Assembly (NCBI GenBank): GCA_003139975.1
Contig: PLHN01000401.1
Span: 1-5,518, forward strand
Reading direction: 5' to 3'
Length of the DNA: 5,518 nucleotides
From: Acidobacteriaceae bacterium
GTDB taxonomy: Bacteria; Acidobacteriota; Terriglobia; Terriglobales; Acidobacteriaceae
The position numbers and the translations under genes were made by a program. Positions 1 to 4,997 of the stretch are shown piece after piece. The notes under the pieces are model-generated. The model was not told where the DNA came from, made no database searches, and saw only the letters and a list, made by a program, of their open reading frames with translations. Within the stretch, counting starts at the first letter, position 1. Each line of letters begins with the position of its first letter.

Positions 1-1202
1 CCGAACTGCCGCAACTGGTTCAATGTTTCGAGAACGGCATTCTCGTCGCTGGTGGAGCGCGCGGTCTCGCTCAACAGATAGAGCCGCTCCGCTTCCGCAT
101 CGCCCTCTTGCTTGCCCATGGAAGTGAGAAGCTGGCGGGCATCGTGGCTGCGGCCGCTTTTTTCGAGAGAGTTTGCCAGCAGCAACTGCAGTTCGGTCCG
201 CTCGGCGGGAGTCGCTTCGCCCGCCAGTTCGCGGTAATCCTGCGCCGCGTCACTGTATCGCTTGCCTTTGAACAACAGATCGGCGCGCGTACGTCGCTCT
301 ATGCCAGAGCCGTTCATTCCCAGTTTGCGCAATTCCGCCCCCGCCGCTTCGGCCTCAAAGCTTGCCGGCAGATTGAAGTAAACGTTGCGAAATGCATCTG
401 TAGCCTTCTGCTTGTCACCGGCAGCCGCGTAGGCACGCCCGATGGCCAGTTCGAGATCGCTGCGCACCGGTGCCCGGTCTTTTTCCAGCAGCGCCGCAGC
501 CTCCGGCGCCCGGCCCTCTGCAAGAAGCGCGTTGGCATAGGCCAGGTGCGCATCGCGAATCAGCAGCGAATCGGGAAAGTTCTTGCTGAAATCGGCAAGC
601 GTGGAAAGAGCCTCGGCGGTGTGTCCGGTATTCAAATACGCATCGCCGAGATAATAGGTGACGTAGTCTCCCAGTTCGCTCGCTCCCGCCTTGGCGCGAT
701 TGAGCGGATCAATCGCTTTCGGGTACTCATGATCGAGCGTGTGCGCATAGCCAACTACCAGCCACGCCAGCGCGCCTGCATCTTCCTTGGCGTGACGCCG
801 AGCGTAGGTTTCCATCCCGGCATATGCGGCCGGAGTGCGGTCCTGGAGCAACTGCTGCGCCATGGGACGAAGGCTCGCTGAAGCCACAAACGCCTGGCGC
901 GCCCGCCGTACCCGCGGTGAAACGGCTTTGTGACGCTTTCGCTGGCTGCTCTTCGCAGTTGTCTTGGAGGGAGTCTTCCCCGCTGACTTTGTTGACGACT
1001 TTGCGGTCGAAGTCTTGATCGAGGACTTGGCGGCCGTCCCGTTAACAGCAACCTTGGCCGGGGCAGCAGAGGATTCCGATGCCGGTGGGGATGAAGATGA
1101 CGTTGCTTCGGATGCTGCCGTTTGAGCTGCCGCGGGCAGCGAGAACCCAAGCTCGAAACAGAGGATCGTTCCCGATAAAAACCAGACCGCCAGACAGCGC
1201 AC
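1..1202 (-). CDS. Exported TPR-repeat protein, probable N-terminal part of an Slt-type lytic murein transglycosylase (3' end outside window)
   Basis: The frame is open for 400 codons from a GTG at 1202-1200 to the left edge, so the C-terminus is missing. An in-frame TGA lies directly upstream of this GTG and no in-frame ATG occurs before residue 114, so GTG is the only sensible start; AGGTAGG precedes it by five bases. Residues 1-26 form a signal peptide (hydrophobic stretch about 4-22, cleavage after PAAA), so the product is exported, probably to the periplasm. Residues about 27-101 are a Ser/Thr/Ala/Lys-rich linker ending in a basic patch (QRKRHK at 87-92, then RVRRAR). From about 102 onward helix pairs follow the TPR pattern, for example around WLVVGYAH (147-154), YYLGDAYLNTG (183-193) and GRAYAAAGD (about 253-261). 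From memory, this resembles the superhelical N-terminal region of acidobacterial soluble lytic transglycosylases, which cleave peptidoglycan. The catalytic SLT domain is not visible, so that name is an inference; a general TPR protein is the alternative. Confidence 0.75.
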   Translation of the reverse strand, partial: MRCLAVWFLSGTILCFELGFSLPAAAQTAASEATSSSSPPASESSAAPAKVAVNGTAAKSSIKTSTAKSSTKSAGKTPSKTTAKSSQRKRHKAVSPRVRRARQAFVASASLRPMAQQLLQDRTPAAYAGMETYARRHAKEDAGALAWLVVGYAHTLDHEYPKAIDPLNRAKAGASELGDYVTYYLGDAYLNTGHTAEALSTLADFSKNFPDSLLIRDAHLAYANALLAEGRAPEAAALLEKDRAPVRSDLELAIGRAYAAAGDKQKATDAFRNVYFNLPASFEAEAAGAELRKLGMNGSGIERRTRADLLFKGKRYSDAAQDYRELAGEATPAERTELQLLLANSLEKSGRSHDARQLLTSMGKQEGDAEAERLYLLSETARSTSDENAVLETLNQLRQF

Positions 1203-1216
1203 TCAAACCTACCTAC
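1203..1216 (-). promoter_or_regulatory. Ribosome-binding site of the TPR/transglycosylase gene, overlapping the upstream stop codon
   Basis: Read on the minus strand, GTAGGTAGG lies at 1216-1208, followed by five bases (TTTGA) and then the GTG start at 1202. The TAG stop of the upstream gene (1215-1213) lies inside this purine-rich motif. Termination of the first gene and initiation of the second are therefore almost superimposed, which suggests translational coupling within one operon. Confidence 0.6.
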
Positions 1217-2442
1217 AGAGAAAAATTCGAACCCATCAAGGAAACCTTGTCTTCTGCGAGACTTCGTATCAATTCATGTTGAAAGTAATTCCCCGAAGCT
1301 GCAACCGTATTCCCGTAACGCTTTTGGTACGTGCTCCGGCTCTTATCGATCGTGTCCTTCAGTCGGTCATAAAGATCTTTATTCTTCCGGCCTTCGCTAA
1401 CCTGAGCCTGATTATAAAGCTTGATCTCATCGACCAGCAGGCGCGCAAACCGCTGCGCCTTGCTTTGGATCTCCTGATCCGCTGGAGATAGTGCCGGTGC
1501 CGCGTCAGTAGTGGGCGCGTCTTCGACCGTGGTCGTTGTCTGGCCAATCAAGATGGGTTCGGCAACCACTTCAGGTGCAGGAGCAGTTGCCGCCGCAGAC
1601 TGAATCTCGACAGGCGCACTATGCGATTCTGCGACCACCGTATTCTCAATCGATGGCGCCGACGTCTCCACCGCTTCGGGAGCGCCAGAGGAGGCAGCCG
1701 CCGCCATCGCATAGGCCGGCGCGTGTGCCGCAAAGGGGTCATTAAGTGCAGCGGCAGGAGCCGATACCGCTTCAGGAACTGACTGGCAATGAGTGTCCGC
1801 CGGGGCTGCAGCAGCGTCTTTGTGAGCCTGCTTGCGCAGCGCGTTCACCTCAAGCCATGCGCTGGTCGAAAGCACCAGCACTTCCAGCGAACCAGCGTCG
1901 AACATAACGCCCTCGGTTCCGCCATCGGCGTAAATGAGGGCCGCTACTTTGTCCTTGAGAATGAGGGGAAAGAGCCGGGCCTCGCCTGCCGGGCTGCCAA
2001 CCTGATTCAGAAAGGCCGGATCGAATTCCGCGCCAGCCGCGCTGGTAGCAATCCGATCCCTGATTGCCTTGGTAACAGCGCCAACCGCAGGATCGAGCGC
2101 GAAATCTTTAATGGCTTCGCTGTTGGCAAAGCCTCGAGCCTGCCATCCCGTCGCCTGGCTGCCTTTGACCACAAACAGCGCAACTCTGGCGGCACAACAA
2201 CAACTGGATTCGAGCAGCGCGCGAAGAATTTCTTTTTGCGACGTACCAACTTGGATATCAGAGATCGCGCGGGCAAGGTCCCCAGAAGCCCACGCCGCAG
2301 GGGCAACCGAAGCTGAAGGTTCAACCGCCACTTCCTCCATGACCCGGCGGACAATCTCGCTGCGCAACTCGGCGTTATGGCTGTCGAGAACCTCGCCCAC
2401 GACGCGCTCCACAAGCGGTTCCATCCAACTGCGATCCGACAT
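1213..2442 (-). CDS. GAF-like domain protein with Ala/Pro-rich linker and conserved C-terminal helical domain, function unknown
   Basis: This is a complete 409-residue protein starting at ATG 2442, with GGAG five bases upstream on the minus strand. It has no signal peptide or membrane segment, so it is probably cytoplasmic. Residues 1-45 are an acidic amphipathic helical segment. Residues about 54-205 look GAF-like: a helix, then ARVALFVVKG (85-94), GWQARGF (99-105), RLFPLILKDKVAALIYADG (156-173), and a closing helix containing SAWLEVNALR (194-203). A triple cysteine, CCC, sits at 81-83. Residues about 206-320 are a low-complexity linker rich in Ala, Pro, Glu and Thr. Residues about 322-400 form a charged helical domain (FARLLVDEIKLYN 332-344, NYFQHELIRSLAED 385-398). 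I recall this tail from other acidobacterial proteins of unknown role. The gene is first in an operon with the TPR/transglycosylase gene ten bases downstream. Ligand, partner and role are unknown; a sensory or scaffold role is a guess from the GAF-like fold. Confidence 0.85.
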   Translation of the reverse strand: MSDRSWMEPLVERVVGEVLDSHNAELRSEIVRRVMEEVAVEPSASVAPAAWASGDLARAISDIQVGTSQKEILRALLESSCCCAARVALFVVKGSQATGWQARGFANSEAIKDFALDPAVGAVTKAIRDRIATSAAGAEFDPAFLNQVGSPAGEARLFPLILKDKVAALIYADGGTEGVMFDAGSLEVLVLSTSAWLEVNALRKQAHKDAAAAPADTHCQSVPEAVSAPAAALNDPFAAHAPAYAMAAAASSGAPEAVETSAPSIENTVVAESHSAPVEIQSAAATAPAPEVVAEPILIGQTTTTVEDAPTTDAAPALSPADQEIQSKAQRFARLLVDEIKLYNQAQVSEGRKNKDLYDRLKDTIDKSRSTYQKRYGNTVAASGNYFQHELIRSLAEDKVSLMGSNFSL

Positions 2443-2521
2443 TCGCGCTCCACGGCAGAAAGCCTGATTTGAAGGCAGGTTACCTTACCCTCTGGCCCTG
2501 ATCTGTGTCCTTCTAGCCCTC

Positions 2522-2527
2522 ATTATA
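2522..2527 (-). promoter_or_regulatory. Candidate -10 box for the minus-strand operon
   Basis: The minus strand reads TATAAT here, a perfect sigma-70 -10 hexamer, inside CCATATAATGAGG. It would start transcription near 2515 and give a leader of about 70 bases before the ATG at 2442. No good -35 hexamer lies 16-18 bases upstream (CTAGGA is the 17-base candidate), so either an activator is needed or the match is fortuitous. Confidence 0.4.
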
Positions 2528-2562
2528 TGGCCGCTTGGAAGCCCTCCTAGCGCACCTTGGTA

Positions 2563-2602
2563 CCTGTCCGACGGTGTGCCGGACCCCTACCGTCGACACA
2601 GG
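2563..2602. repeat. Imperfect inverted repeat between the divergent promoters
   Basis: CCTGTCCGACGGT (2563-2575) is matched by ACCGTCGACACAGG (2589-2602), a near-perfect inverted copy with one small mismatch/bulge, around a 13-base centre. A competing smaller stem is possible (GTCCG 2566-2570 with CGGAC 2580-2584). It lies between the -10 boxes of the two divergent units (2522-2527 minus, 2661-2666 plus) and upstream of both predicted start points. A protein-binding operator shared by both units is therefore more likely than an RNA attenuator. No known regulator motif is recognised. Confidence 0.5.
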
Positions 2603-2638
2603 CTCTGGGCGCCGTCCCAAAAGCTCTCGAAAACGGCC

Positions 2639-2666
2639 TGCACAAAATCTGCCAACCCATTACAAT
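2639..2666 (+). promoter_or_regulatory. Candidate sigma-70-type promoter of the sigma/anti-sigma operon
   Basis: TACAAT at 2661-2666 is a good -10 hexamer (5 of 6). TGCACA at 2639-2644 matches 4 of 6 -35 positions with a 16-base spacer. Transcription would begin near 2672 and leave a leader of about 45 bases. I saw no convincing ECF-type promoter (GGAAC-like -35) here, so autoregulation by the encoded sigma factor is not evident from the sequence. Confidence 0.45.
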
Positions 2667-2717
2667 AGCTGCGGGGCATCGCCTGCGCTTCCCGAATAAA
2701 TCTGCATCAAGTTACGA

Positions 2718-3347
2718 ATGAGTGCCATCCAACCAAACATACAGCCACCGGTCAGCGAAGAAATGGAGCTGGTCCGGCGCGCCAAACGCGGCGACGACAG
2801 CGCGTTTGAAGAGCTGGTTCGACGCTATGACCGGAACGTTTTCCGCATCGCGCAGCACATTACGCAAAACCGCGAGGACGCGGAAGACGTAGTTCAAGAT
2901 GCGTTCCTCAAGGCGTATGGAAATCTGGCCCAGTTCCAGGAGCAATCCAAGTTCTATACCTGGCTGGTACGGATTGCAGTCAACGAAGCGCTGATGAGGT
3001 TGCGCCGGAGACGGCCAGAACGAATGGTCTCTCTGGATGAAGAAGTCAAAACGGAAGATGACTCTCTTCCCCGCGAGGTGGCGGATTGGAGTCCCAATCC
3101 CGAACAGATGTACAACCAAGCGGAGTTGCGGGACATTCTGACTCGCACCATTCAAGGATTACCGCCCGGGTTTCGGACGGTCTTCGTGTTGCGCGATGTG
3201 GAGGGCCTTTCCACGGAGGAAACGGCCCAGGCATTGGAGTTGAGCATTCCGGCGGTGAAATCGCGTTTGCTGCGTGCGCGCCTGCAGTTGCGCGATCGGT
3301 TGAGCCGCTACTTTCAGAAACGGGCAAGTGGAGACGGCGACAAGTGA
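2718..3347 (+). CDS. RNA polymerase ECF sigma factor (sigma-70 family, RpoE/SigW-like)
   Basis: This 209-residue protein has the normal length and the two-domain plan of an ECF sigma factor. It directs RNA polymerase to a specific set of promoters, probably in response to stress. Region 2 spans about 28-97: FEELVRRYDRNVFRIA, then the polymerase-binding and -10-recognition part DAEDVVQDAFLKAY (54-67) and FYTWLVRIAVNEALMRLRRRR. A variable acidic linker covers about 98-135. Region 4 spans about 136-195: GLPPGFRTVFVLRDVEGLSTEETA followed by the -35-reading helix with PAVKSRLLRAR. Regions 1.1, 1.2 and 3 are absent, as expected for ECF factors. The ATG at 2718 has no clear Shine-Dalgarno sequence. 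An in-frame ATG at 2763 (residue 16) follows AGCGAAGAA and is a possible alternative that would keep the conserved domains. The anti-sigma gene overlaps its stop codon. Target promoters cannot be deduced from this window. Confidence 0.95.
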   Translation: MSAIQPNIQPPVSEEMELVRRAKRGDDSAFEELVRRYDRNVFRIAQHITQNREDAEDVVQDAFLKAYGNLAQFQEQSKFYTWLVRIAVNEALMRLRRRRPERMVSLDEEVKTEDDSLPREVADWSPNPEQMYNQAELRDILTRTIQGLPPGFRTVFVLRDVEGLSTEETAQALELSIPAVKSRLLRARLQLRDRLSRYFQKRASGDGDK

Positions 3348-3607
3348 AGTGTGCTGAATTTCTAAACGAACTAACCAACTACCTCGATGGTGCTCTGGAT
3401 GATCGGACCAAGTCCGAACTCGAGGATCACTTGGCGTGGTGCCACAACTGCTACGTCGTCTGCGACACAACCCGCAAGACCATCGAGATCTACCGGAATT
3501 CCGAGCTCTACGAGTTGCCCGACGATCTGCGGGGCCGGCTTCAAACGGCCATCATGGGCAAATGTTCTGCACACAAGGAGAAAAAGTCCGGCCCGCAGAA
3601 AGCGTAA
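3344..3607 (+). CDS. Soluble zinc-finger anti-sigma factor (ZAS family), partner of the upstream ECF sigma factor
   Basis: The GTG at 3344 overlaps the sigma-factor TGA (GTGA), a 4-base overlap typical of translationally coupled sigma/anti-sigma pairs. The frame is open further upstream, inside the sigma gene, but only this start leaves the usual ZAS N-terminus. GGAG at 3330-3333 is a slightly distant Shine-Dalgarno. The 87-residue product begins VKCAEFLNEL and carries the diagnostic H-x3-C-x2-C motif: H29, C33, C36. C3 is placed to act as a fourth zinc ligand, as a distant Cys does in RsrA-type proteins. Helices at about 4-31 and 42-75 would wrap the sigma factor. There is no transmembrane segment and no extracytoplasmic domain, so this is a short cytoplasmic form; such proteins often sense redox or zinc state through the Cys cluster. 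The redox role is inferred from family knowledge. The polar Lys/Ser tail (about 73-87) looks disordered. Confidence 0.88.
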   Translation: MKCAEFLNELTNYLDGALDDRTKSELEDHLAWCHNCYVVCDTTRKTIEIYRNSELYELPDDLRGRLQTAIMGKCSAHKEKKSGPQKA

Positions 3608-3827
3608 GCGGTCTGCCTTTCCCGGAACCCGTTTCTTCCGCGCCTTGCCTTTCTTCTTCAATTACCCGCCGCAACCCCTTCATTCTGGTCGGTCTGTTTG
3701 CTGGCACAGTTCGCCCGCATTCCTTACGCACCTTTCCCCGGAAAAGCGAATCTAACTGTTTGTAAGCGGTTGTTTTTTTCGGTAAAGGGTATCCCTGGGT
3801 TTTTCGCTCGATCGTGTGGAGGTGAAG
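3608..3827. other. Intergenic spacer, pyrimidine-rich, with small hairpin and T runs
   Basis: No gene is supported here. The plus strand is strongly pyrimidine-rich from 3608 to about 3740 and has no clear GC hairpin plus T tract ending the sigma operon. A run of T at 3773-3779 is followed by AGGGTATCCCT (3786-3796), a 4-bp stem with a 3-base loop, and then TTTTT at 3800-3804. The stem is short for a terminator. A weak promoter reading is TTGTAA (3760-3765), 17 bases, TAAAGG (3783-3788), which is only half-matching. How the downstream small gene is transcribed is unresolved. Confidence 0.5.
3818..3824 (+). promoter_or_regulatory. Strong ribosome-binding site fixing the start of the small zinc-ribbon gene
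   Basis: GGAGGTG ends three bases before the ATG at 3828; measured from the GGAGG core the spacing is five bases, which is optimal. In-frame GTG codons at 3816 and 3822 lie before or within this motif, so ATG 3828 is the start. Confidence 0.8.
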
Positions 3828-4091
3828 ATGTTCGCGAAGATTATGGATACGGTGTTCGGCTGCCGGCATTCCCGGTATAGCTTTCCTATGACGATTCGCG
3901 CTGGTTCACGTCGCGCAATGAACGGCGGCCGCACTGGGACCTATGTGGTATGCCTGGATTGTGGCCATGAATTCGGCTACGACTGGCAGGAGATGAAGAT
4001 CGTCGGTTCGCGGACCGATGGACCGATGGCAATCGCAGCCTCGCAAACAAGAGAGCCCGCGCGCCCGCTGGTCACGAAGGAAGCCGCCTAG
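3828..4091 (+). CDS. Small putative zinc-ribbon protein, function unknown
   Basis: This is an 87-residue protein with no signal peptide or membrane segment. The visible motif is a split metal site: C12-x-H14 (FGCRHSRYSFP) and C42-x2-C45 (YVVCLDCGHEFGYDW), with H47 as a possible extra ligand. The spacing suits a zinc-ribbon or treble-clef fold. The N-terminal half is basic (Arg/His/Lys) and the CLDCG knuckle is followed by the aromatic, acidic patch FGYDWQEMK. The C-terminal 25 or so residues are low-complexity (Ala/Pro/Arg/Glu) and probably disordered. I recall similar short proteins with the GCRH...TGTYVVCLDCG pattern in acidobacterial genomes, annotated only as hypothetical. It stands alone between the anti-sigma gene and the deacylase gene (220 and 235 bases away), so it is probably its own unit. 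A nucleic-acid- or protein-binding role is a guess from the fold. Confidence 0.82.
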   Translation: MFAKIMDTVFGCRHSRYSFPMTIRAGSRRAMNGGRTGTYVVCLDCGHEFGYDWQEMKIVGSRTDGPMAIAASQTREPARPLVTKEAA

Positions 4092-4098
4092 CATCGCA

Positions 4099-4135
4099 TT
4101 TTTCGCGGCTTCTTCCGGCGAAAACTGAACGTTCA
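4099..4135. repeat. Two adjacent dyads after the small zinc-ribbon gene
   Basis: TTTTCGCGG (4100-4108) pairs with CCGGCGAAAA (4115-4124), giving nine base pairs with one bulged G around a six-base loop (CTTCTT). Two bases on is TGAACGTTCA (4126-4135), a perfect 10-bp palindrome. The hairpin starts eight bases after the TAG stop. The A tract lies on its 3' side on both strands, so it is not a standard T-tailed terminator. It may protect the transcript end, and the palindrome may be an operator; neither is demonstrated. Confidence 0.4.
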
Positions 4136-4241
4136 ACGCTAACTTCCCCCGATTCCCGCTCCGACCTTTCCCATTTCGGTCCATCTTTTGGTCCCTCCCG
4201 CCACTCCAAAATTTCACTAACTCCCCGCCCTCCGATGAGAG

Positions 4242-4247
4242 CATAAT
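4242..4247 (+). promoter_or_regulatory. Candidate -10 box upstream of the deacylase gene
   Basis: CATAAT (inside GCATAATTAAG) matches five of six -10 positions and would give a leader of about 73 bases before the GTG at 4327. No recognisable -35 hexamer occurs 16-18 bases upstream; the preceding 100 bases are a G-poor pyrimidine-rich stretch. The rest of the 4136-4326 spacer shows only a near-repeat, CTAACTTCCCCCG (about 4140-4152) and CTAACTCCCCG (about 4217-4227). Confidence 0.3.
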
Positions 4248-4315
4248 TAAGCTGGCGCTGACCGTAGAGCAAGCTTCGGCTGTCCCTCAGAAGCGTTCCC
4301 GCTTGCGGTTCCGCT

Positions 4316-4321
4316 GGGAGG
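4316..4321 (+). promoter_or_regulatory. Ribosome-binding site deciding the deacylase start
   Basis: GGGAGG lies five bases before the GTG at 4327. An in-frame TTG at 4303 would place this motif inside the coding region and add eight poorly plausible residues, so GTG 4327 is preferred. Confidence 0.7.
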
Positions 4322-4326
4322 TTCCT

Positions 4327-4812
4327 GTGCCTCTATCCAAGCTCCGTGAATTCCTGGACAGCAATCAAGTTAAATATCTGGTGATCTCGCACTCGCTGGC
4401 TTACACCGCCCAGGGGATCGCCGCACTCACCCACATCAAAGGAAAAGAACTGGCAAAAACCGTTATGGTCATGGTGGATGGAAAGCTGGCCATGGCCGTG
4501 GTGCCTGCTTCGTTCCGCGTCGACCTCCACCGCCTGAAAAAATATCTGGACGCCGAAACCGTAGAACTGGCCAGCGAACACGAGTTTCGTCATCGCTTCG
4601 CCGACTGCGAAACCGGTTCCATGCCGCCCTTCGGCAATCTCTACGGCATGGATGTGTTCGTCGACGAGAGTCTGGCCGAGGACAAGGAAATCGCCTTCAA
4701 CGCGGGCACCCACCGGGAACTGGTCCGTATGAGCTTCGAAGACTTCCATCGCCTGGCGAAGCCCTCGCTGATAACTCTGGCGGCGAAATCGGCGGGCGCA
4801 CACGCCGCCTGA
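4327..4812 (+). CDS. YbaK/ProX-family aminoacyl-tRNA deacylase (trans-editing enzyme)
   Basis: This 161-residue protein has the usual length for a free-standing YbaK/prolyl-tRNA-editing domain. The family hydrolyses wrongly charged aminoacyl-tRNAs (for example Cys- or Ala-tRNA-Pro) in the cytoplasm, protecting translation fidelity. The fold signature is visible in order: N-terminal helix PLSKLREFLDSNQVKYLVISHS; TAQGIAALTHIKGKELAKTVMV, in which K44 fits the conserved catalytic-site lysine; the strand pair DGKLAMAVVPASFRVD; the glycine-rich loop TGSMPPFGNLYGMDVFVD (96-113); and NAGTHRELVRMSFEDFHRL (125-143). The last motif, NAGTHR, matches the family's conserved N-x-G-T/S pattern. The C-terminal tail is Ala-rich. 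Which amino acid and tRNA it edits cannot be told from sequence alone. The start is GTG 4327, chosen on the GGGAGG site five bases upstream. It is separated from both neighbours and shows no sign of damage. Confidence 0.92.
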   Translation: MPLSKLREFLDSNQVKYLVISHSLAYTAQGIAALTHIKGKELAKTVMVMVDGKLAMAVVPASFRVDLHRLKKYLDAETVELASEHEFRHRFADCETGSMPPFGNLYGMDVFVDESLAEDKEIAFNAGTHRELVRMSFEDFHRLAKPSLITLAAKSAGAHAA

Positions 4813-4838
4813 GCGCGGCGCCCGTCTGCCGTAGACCT

Positions 4839-4880
4839 CGGCGGTTCGAGCGCGACCGCCGCGCCAAACACGGCGCGCTC
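4839..4880. repeat. Cluster of overlapping GC-rich hairpins downstream of the deacylase gene
   Basis: Three mutually exclusive stems can form: CGGCGGT/ACCGCCG (4839-4845 with 4855-4861); GAGCGCG plus CCG with CGG plus CGCGCTC (4848-4858 with 4871-4880, one bulged A); and CGCGCC/GGCGCG (4860-4865 with 4872-4877, loop AAACAC). They lie 26 bases after the deacylase stop and fit a transcript-end structure. The nearest T run is about 35 bases further on, so this is not a textbook intrinsic terminator. Confidence 0.5.
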
Positions 4881-4895
4881 TCGCTGCTGCTGCCG

Positions 4896-4920
4896 AAAAA
4901 GGATAGTCCTGTCTTTTTTT
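4896..4920 (+). terminator. Weak terminator-like element before the arginine decarboxylase gene
   Basis: AAAAAGGA (4896-4903) can fold onto TCCT (4907-4910) and the following T run (4914-4920), with an internal GTC bulge. The sequence ends in seven T. The GC part of the stem is only about four pairs. The upstream GC hairpins (4839-4880) may contribute. It would end the deacylase transcript. Confidence 0.3.
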
Positions 4921-4922
4921 CA

Positions 4923-4928
4923 TACAAT
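4923..4928 (+). promoter_or_regulatory. Candidate -10 box of the arginine decarboxylase gene
   Basis: TACAAT matches five of six -10 positions directly after the T run and would give a leader of about 60 bases. There is no acceptable -35 hexamer at 16-18 bases. An alternative is TAGATT (4947-4952) with a TG extension, without a good -35. Both are weak. Confidence 0.25.
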
Positions 4929-4984
4929 CTTCACAAATCCCTGTGTTAGATTTTCCCCATCCAAGGTTCAATTTGAAAATGCGC

Positions 4985-4990
4985 GGAGGA
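4985..4990 (+). promoter_or_regulatory. Ribosome-binding site of the arginine decarboxylase gene
   Basis: GGAGGA lies seven bases before an in-frame TTG at 4998. It is 19 bases before the in-frame ATG at 5010, too far for that start. It is also two bases before an out-of-frame ATG at 4993. The motif therefore favours TTG as the true start. Confidence 0.55.
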
Positions 4991-4997
4991 AAATGAA

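Noticed and set aside
108..881. Long plus-strand open frame (257 codons) opposite the TPR/transglycosylase gene
   Set aside because: It is antisense to a coherent TPR protein with a signal peptide; the translation is Arg/Gly/Cys-rich and has no domain pattern. It is a shadow of the real frame in GC-rich DNA.
755..1150. Minus-strand open frame with Arg/Pro/His-rich translation overlapping the start of the TPR gene
   Set aside because: It is the wrong frame of the same strand; its composition is that of a frame-shifted Lys/Ser/Thr/Ala-rich linker. The GTG frame at 1202 has a signal peptide and ribosome-binding site.
1789..2316. Plus-strand open frame of 175 codons opposite the GAF-like gene
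   Set aside because: It is antisense to a well-started protein with recognisable fold features; no ribosome-binding site and no domain-like pattern.
3086..3343. Possible N-terminal extension of the anti-sigma factor into the sigma gene
   Set aside because: The frame is open there only as a shadow of the sigma gene. The ZAS N-terminus (KCAEFLNEL) begins exactly at the GTG overlapping the sigma stop.
3436..3765. Out-of-frame plus-strand ORF running past the anti-sigma stop with a hydrophobic stretch, suggesting a frameshifted membrane-anchored anti-sigma factor
   Set aside because: The in-frame 87-residue product is complete with a natural charged tail, and the downstream hydrophobic stretch is short, proline-containing and in pyrimidine-rich DNA. 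A frameshift is not needed to explain it.
3758..3788. ECF-type or sigma-70 promoter before the small zinc-ribbon gene
   Set aside because: The best reading (TTGTAA, 17 bases, TAAAGG) is only about half-matching, and no GGAAC-like -35 is present, so it is mentioned in the spacer entry but not claimed as a promoter.
4333..4971. Minus-strand open frame of 212 codons opposite the deacylase gene
   Set aside because: It is antisense to a clear YbaK-family gene; its Phe/His/Gly/Val-rich composition is typical of antisense of coding DNA.
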